Assembly: GCA_028285085.1 (NCBI GenBank)
Contig: JANQQI010000113.1
Coordinates: forward strand, 1-64,000
Direction: 5' to 3'
Length of the DNA: 64,000 nt
From: Saprospiraceae bacterium
GTDB taxonomy: Bacteria > Bacteroidota > Bacteroidia > Chitinophagales > Saprospiraceae
Within the stretch, counting starts at the first letter, position 1, and every line of letters starts with the position of its first letter. The notes under the pieces were generated by a model, which saw only the letters and a list, made by a program, of their open reading frames with translations, did no database searches and was not told where the DNA came from. Shown here piece by piece: positions 60,095 to 64,000 of the stretch. A program made the position numbers and the translations under genes.

Positions 60095-60940
60095 ATGAAA
60101 AAACTGCTATGCGCATTATTAGTATTGAGTGTGCTGGCTTTGCCAAGTATGCAAGCACAGGTTGTCACACCAGCGCCCAGCCCAAATGCTAAAATCGAGC
60201 AAAAGGTGGGTTTGACCGACATTACTATTGACTATTCTCGCCCCAGCAAAAAAGGCCGGGTACTTTTCGTAGATGTAGAATCATGGGGAAAGCCATGGCG
60301 TACCGGTGCCAACCAATCGACCAAAATCACCTTCAGTGATGACGTCATGGTGGAAGGCAAAAATGTACCTGCGGGTACTTATGCGATCTACAGTATCCCA
60401 GATCAAAACAACTGGACTATTATGCTTTACGAAGACCTGAATCTGGGCGGCAATATGAACGCTTACGATCAGTCTCGTGAACTGATGCGCTTTAAGGTAA
60501 AAACGCAAATGATGCCTGTAGAAATGGAGACGTTCACCTTTATGGTTTCCGACATCAAAGATAATACAGCTAACATCGGTTTCTGGTGGGGTAAATATCA
60601 TGTCGCTTTCGGCGTTGAAGTAGAAGTAGAAAAAGTTGTTCTAGCCAGTATCGAAAAAACTATGAAAGGGGTTTCCCGCAACGATTACTACCAAGCCGCT
60701 CGCTACTACAAAAACAGTGGCCGCGATTTGAAGCAAGCTTTGGAGTGGGCACAAAAAGCCAACGAAATCGGCGCACGCTACTGGCAGTTGCGTCTCGAAG
60801 CGCAGATCCTAGCAGAAATGGGTGACCACAAACGTGCCGTTGCCAAACTGACTGAATCTACTGCTGCCGCTAAAGAAGCAGGCAATACCGATTATGCTGC
60901 AGCCAACGAAAAAATGGCCGCGAAGTGGCGTAATAAGTAA
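60095..60940 (+). CDS. Secreted DUF2911 protein with C-terminal TPR-like helices
   Basis: 281 aa from the ATG at 60095; the upstream track start would bury the signal peptide MKKLLCALLVLSVLALPSMQAQ. DUF2911 fills about 35-185: VGLTDITIDYSRPSKKGR, WGKPWRTGANQSTKI, VPAGTYAIYSIP and GFWWGKYHVAFGV are diagnostic. The rest holds helix pairs (YQAARYYKNSGRDLKQALEWAQ). DUF2911 proteins are periplasmic or exported and of unknown function, frequent in Bacteroidota. It is followed by a heptamer repeat and a strong terminator. Confidence 0.92.
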   Translation: MKKLLCALLVLSVLALPSMQAQVVTPAPSPNAKIEQKVGLTDITIDYSRPSKKGRVLFVDVESWGKPWRTGANQSTKITFSDDVMVEGKNVPAGTYAIYSIPDQNNWTIMLYEDLNLGGNMNAYDQSRELMRFKVKTQMMPVEMETFTFMVSDIKDNTANIGFWWGKYHVAFGVEVEVEKVVLASIEKTMKGVSRNDYYQAARYYKNSGRDLKQALEWAQKANEIGARYWQLRLEAQILAEMGDHKRAVAKLTESTAAAKEAGNTDYAAANEKMAAKWRNK

Positions 60941-60941
60941 A

Positions 60942-60969
60942 TTAGACTTTAGACTTTAGACTTTAGACT
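60942..60969 (+). repeat. TTAGACT heptamer microsatellite, four perfect copies
   Basis: Directly after the DUF2911 stop. TTAAGTCT follows, so the last unit can fold back on it as AGACTTTAAGTCT. Confidence 0.85.
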
Positions 60970-60983
60970 TTAAGTCTGTCTAC

Positions 60984-61019
60984 AAAAATCGAAGTGGCCA
61001 TGCTGCTTCGATTTTTTTT
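60984..61019 (+). terminator. Intrinsic terminator after the DUF2911 gene
   Basis: The 11-bp stem AAAAATCGAAG / CTTCGATTTTT (60984-60994 with 61006-61016) runs into a T8 tract. Confidence 0.85.
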
Positions 61020-61924
61020 GTGAACTGATTTAACCTTTAGGCAGTCAGAATAAGTTAAAATCAGTCCTATGCCCAAAACTTTTTTCAAAAAAAATGATCC
61101 CTTCGGTTACCTTTTTTATCCCCCCGTTATAAAGATTTGAATTGAATAGAAAGATAAAATTATGAAAACTGTTACTTTGACGAATTCCTAGTCTGTTATC
61201 TAATTACAAACCGTTCTATCGTCAAAGATAAATCTGTGTGCCTCTACACACCCTACTTTTTTTATCAAACCTCTGCGTACTGACAATTTTTTGAGCAGAA
61301 AGATGAAGTGCAGCGATTATTGATATCGCACTGATTTTTGAGAATTAATTGTCAGTATATCAATAAGTCGCAAGCGCGGACAATGGTCTACGCTTGCGCT
61401 TATTATTTCTGGCAATCCAAGATAGTCTAAGCCGATCCGGATGGCATAATATGACGTTTTTTAAGAAGTTGATTTAAAGTACGTTCAAAAATGAATCAGA
61501 AGCCAATTCTTTTACCAATCGAGTCGATTAAGAAGCGCCATCTCGATAAGAAATACAATGTAAAAGACAGGTACTAAGATCATTCGAGCATCTTCAAAAA
61601 CTTCGATAACCACTCTTTATCATATCACGCTTTTCCAGATCATTGATTTATCATCAATGATTTGATTTCGAAGCGTATCACCATTGGGTAGGAAGGCAAG
61701 CCTTTCGACTAAATTTCATTATCAAACCGTAAAGCATTACAATCAATGGTAAGTTAAGCGCATTTCTCAAATTCTGAACACGTAACCAATTAAGTACTGA
61801 TCCACTTAGCTCTATGGTAGAATCATTTCACCATCGAGGCCTGAGTATTAATATGGTCTAAGAAGCTGACTGATGCTGCTTGGTACTAAGAGATTGCTAT
61901 GCTTCACATCAAATCTTTCGAATC
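61020..61924. other. Spacer of about 900 bp with inverted repeats
   Basis: No gene over 30 aa is supported. The 11-bp arms TACTGACAATT (61278-61288) and AATTGTCAGTA (61347-61357) form an inverted repeat, the right arm being part of the 23-bp dispersed repeat. A second hairpin ATCATTGAT-TTATC-ATCAATGAT is at 61639-61661. Confidence 0.5.
61337..61359 (-). repeat. 23-bp dispersed repeat, copy 2
   Basis: Exact reverse-strand copy of 46671-46693. Confidence 0.7.
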
Positions 61925-64000
61925 ATGAGAATATGGACATGTATCGTTATCATGTTGCTTTATTGCTCTATTGCCCTGGCTAATGTGGCAAGTTTCGCGG
62001 AAGTAAGAGAGATCGCTAAAGAGAGCGATTTCCCACTTCGCCAACAGATAGTTGAACGAATCAATAAAGAAGGGCCATTAAAAATCAAATGGTTTCGTTC
62101 ACCTCTGGAACTCAGAACAGTTCTTTTAGATCAAACTCTAATCCCCATTTTAGAAGACTACGAATCGCAAATCGAGCTGGAAATTGTTTATGTACTTAAT
62201 CAAAATGAAGCCGGACAATTTAAAGCCTTGGCTGGTCCTGCAGAATTAGAGGAAATCACCCGGCAATTAGTTTTGCAGGAGTATTATCCAGATCAATTCT
62301 ACAGGTATTTAAAAATTAGAGGTGATGTACTATTCAGAGATGATTGGGAAAGCACTATTCAACTTTTAGGCTTATCAGTATCTCGCTTCAGATCTCAAAT
62401 GCAAGAGGAAAACATCAAAAAACTTTTGCAAGAACATCATAATCACCTTGAAGCATCTTTTTCAGAATTTTATGATTCCCCTATACATATCAACAATCAG
62501 CCTTTTTTCAATGACCCTGCCTCATTCGAAGAAAGTTGTTGTAATATTTTCCAATGCCTTTGGAATTGTTTGGAAGGTGAATTTGGAGAAGACCCCCTTG
62601 AAACCTTTACGCTTTTCCGGGATATTTTTCAGGACTGTCCTGAATGCAGGTACCTTGCATTAAATAAATGTTGGGATTGTATTGAATCCCTTATTATTGT
62701 AATTACTGATGTGGGAGAATGTATTCTTGATTGTATCGTTAATCCCTGTGATTTTGATGGAGAAATCAGTTGTCAAATTAAAGACGAGTATTGTCATAAG
62801 ACCTACTCCATGCTTCCTACATACAATCCGGCAGGCCCTCCTATACCAGTAATATTTAGAAACGCTACTTGTGAAAAATGCCCAATCATAGAAGATTTCA
62901 CCAATGCACTAGGTGATAGAATTCTGAGCATAAAAAGTTTTCCACGTGGCAGTGATAGCCCAATTCCGGGTGTCACCACTATAGGGGAGATATATAGTCA
63001 GACGCCGACTAGTTATAAATATAAATTTACGAAAAACGATGAGACGATTGATGAAAATACCGTAGTCGTACCGTCCAATGGAACACAACCGGTTACACTG
63101 ACTCTATTCAATATTGATAGTTATGATCCCGAACCGAACGATGTATTTGTTTTAGAATACGAAGGGATGGGAGGTTATGAAGAATGTTTCAAAGGCAAGT
63201 ATATCATCAATGTAAGTTGTCCTTTTGTCACTTTTTCGTATGAAGATGACGGATTTAGAATCACCTTACAGCAAGATGGTTATCCGATTGACTACTACAT
63301 CGATTATTATATTACAGATTTTGAAGGTAATTTACTGATAAACAGTTTTGGAACATTAAGTCAAAATGAAGAAACCCTGGTCCAAACCAACTTCGAGTAT
63401 GATGTCGAATATTGTTTAAACTATACAGTAATTCCGGCAACTCCGGGAGGTGGTCTCGGCATCCTGGCAGACTGTGCAGATCCTATTTGTATCATCACTG
63501 AAAAGTGTGAACTGAGTGCATTTACCATAGACCTGGACTATGAATCGTATATGGATGAATCTGCCCCCGGTGAAAACGATGGAAAAATTGTATTAGATGC
63601 AACCGGCGGATCGGGTGATTTCGTATTCATCAACCTAGCTTCCCCCGATGAATTTGGCTCAGAGACCTTTACAGGCCTGGGTGCCGGACTGCATTGTTTT
63701 GTAGCGATTGATTTAAATACAGGTTGTGAAAGTGATGCCTTTTGTCTTGAAATAGCCTTAGACTGCACGCCCGACGAAGGGCCTCAAATCAATAACGATG
63801 GGCAAATCGTAGGAGAAGATCCGCCTCCCGGAGGAGAGAATGATGGTAAACCCGACGAAAATGGCGAAAGACCTGAACAGCGGCCAAATGGTGATCGCCC
63901 CGGAGATGGTAATTCTGATGCTGATACTTCCTCTGCAACCGACGACCCCGGTAATAATGACGGTGCTTCATGCCTGGAGTTATCCTCAATTATCACCCAC
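61925..64000 (+). CDS. Secreted Cys-rich protein, partial (runs off the window); missing from the ORF track
   Basis: An uninterrupted frame of 692 codons from the ATG at 61925 to the last base. The N-terminus MRIWTCIVIMLLYCSIALA is a signal peptide. Residues about 50-200 resemble a thioredoxin/DsbA-type domain: LEIVYVLNQ strand, LAGPAELEEITRQL, then YYPDQFYRYL and SPIHINNQPF with a cis-Pro-like SP. No CxxC is present, so it would be redox-inactive. A Cys-rich segment (about 210-290, CCNIF, CLWNCLEG, CPECRY) is followed by beta domains and a Gly/Pro/Asp/Asn linker near the window end. A C-terminal T9SS domain may lie outside. The ORF-track entries at 62448, 63538, 63784 and 63789 are its shadows. 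Confidence 0.82.
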   Translation, partial: MRIWTCIVIMLLYCSIALANVASFAEVREIAKESDFPLRQQIVERINKEGPLKIKWFRSPLELRTVLLDQTLIPILEDYESQIELEIVYVLNQNEAGQFKALAGPAELEEITRQLVLQEYYPDQFYRYLKIRGDVLFRDDWESTIQLLGLSVSRFRSQMQEENIKKLLQEHHNHLEASFSEFYDSPIHINNQPFFNDPASFEESCCNIFQCLWNCLEGEFGEDPLETFTLFRDIFQDCPECRYLALNKCWDCIESLIIVITDVGECILDCIVNPCDFDGEISCQIKDEYCHKTYSMLPTYNPAGPPIPVIFRNATCEKCPIIEDFTNALGDRILSIKSFPRGSDSPIPGVTTIGEIYSQTPTSYKYKFTKNDETIDENTVVVPSNGTQPVTLTLFNIDSYDPEPNDVFVLEYEGMGGYEECFKGKYIINVSCPFVTFSYEDDGFRITLQQDGYPIDYYIDYYITDFEGNLLINSFGTLSQNEETLVQTNFEYDVEYCLNYTVIPATPGGGLGILADCADPICIITEKCELSAFTIDLDYESYMDESAPGENDGKIVLDATGGSGDFVFINLASPDEFGSETFTGLGAGLHCFVAIDLNTGCESDAFCLEIALDCTPDEGPQINNDGQIVGEDPPPGGENDGKPDENGERPEQRPNGDRPGDGNSDADTSSATDDPGNNDGASCLELSSIITH

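Noticed and set aside
61491-61577. 28-aa frame MNQKPILLPIESIKK...
   Set aside because: Too short, no leader motif, and no neighbour support.
62448-62663. 71-aa + strand ORF
   Set aside because: Out of frame within the 692-codon open frame starting at 61925.

Overview
The window looks like a chromosomal segment of a Bacteroidota bacterium, most likely a Saprospiraceae/Lewinella-like marine or sludge lineage. The grounds are at least seven predicted proteins ending in type A type IX secretion (T9SS) sorting domains, several AT-rich promoters carrying the Bacteroidota -7 box TAnnTTTG, few Shine-Dalgarno sequences, CHAT/TPR and DUF3857-transglutaminase proteins, and no recognisable tRNA, rRNA, IS element or CRISPR array.

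Layout. (1) 1-3.1 kb: a leftward cluster of tiny genes, including two double-glycine-leader peptides resembling Bacteroidota class I lanthipeptide precursors, a 160-aa protein and a 45-aa hydrophobic peptide. It is divergent from an all-helical 508-aa protein. (2) 3.2-20.1 kb: large secreted or outer-membrane proteins. These are a T9SS heme peroxidase with dockerin and cohesin-like modules, a 1514-aa protein with 13 tandem Ig-like repeats, a 1170-aa outer-membrane protein and a T9SS metzincin protease. (3) 20.2-31.4 kb: a CHAT-TPR protein and a MATE exporter (leftward), then a double D-Ala-D-Ala ligase overlapping a PASTA membrane protein, a T9SS protein and a rhodanese. (4) 31.5-43.4 kb: an NTF2-like protein, then the GlgE alpha-glucan block (glgE, treS-mak fusion, a CBM48-HhH protein), a patatin-barrel protein on the opposite strand, and glgB. 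(5) 44-48 kb: three tandem paralogous T9SS surface proteins in AT-rich DNA. (6) 48-56.5 kb: lnt, a second double-glycine peptide (absent from the ORF track) divergent from a paralogue of the region-1 helical protein, a DUF3857/transglutaminase protein and a P-loop kinase. (7) 56.8-64 kb: a T9SS adhesin-like protein with an S74-like tail, a 1.3-kb AT-rich spacer with a compact RNA-like three-way junction, a DUF2911 protein, and a 692-codon open frame running off the window end.

How the genes work together. GlgE, Mak and GlgB can build alpha-glucan from maltose 1-phosphate. The TreS half of the fusion has Thr where the GH13 catalytic nucleophile Asp should be, so maltose supply from trehalose is doubtful. 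Ddl and PASTA proteins point to peptidoglycan work, and Lnt to lipoprotein maturation. The T9SS cargo suggests a heavily decorated cell surface. The best candidate for an undescribed system is the repeated arrangement, at about 1-3 kb and 50-52 kb, of leftward small peptide genes (double-glycine leaders at both loci) divergent from paralogous helical-repeat proteins, with no modifying enzyme in either locus. All functional calls come from motif reading; no database search was run.
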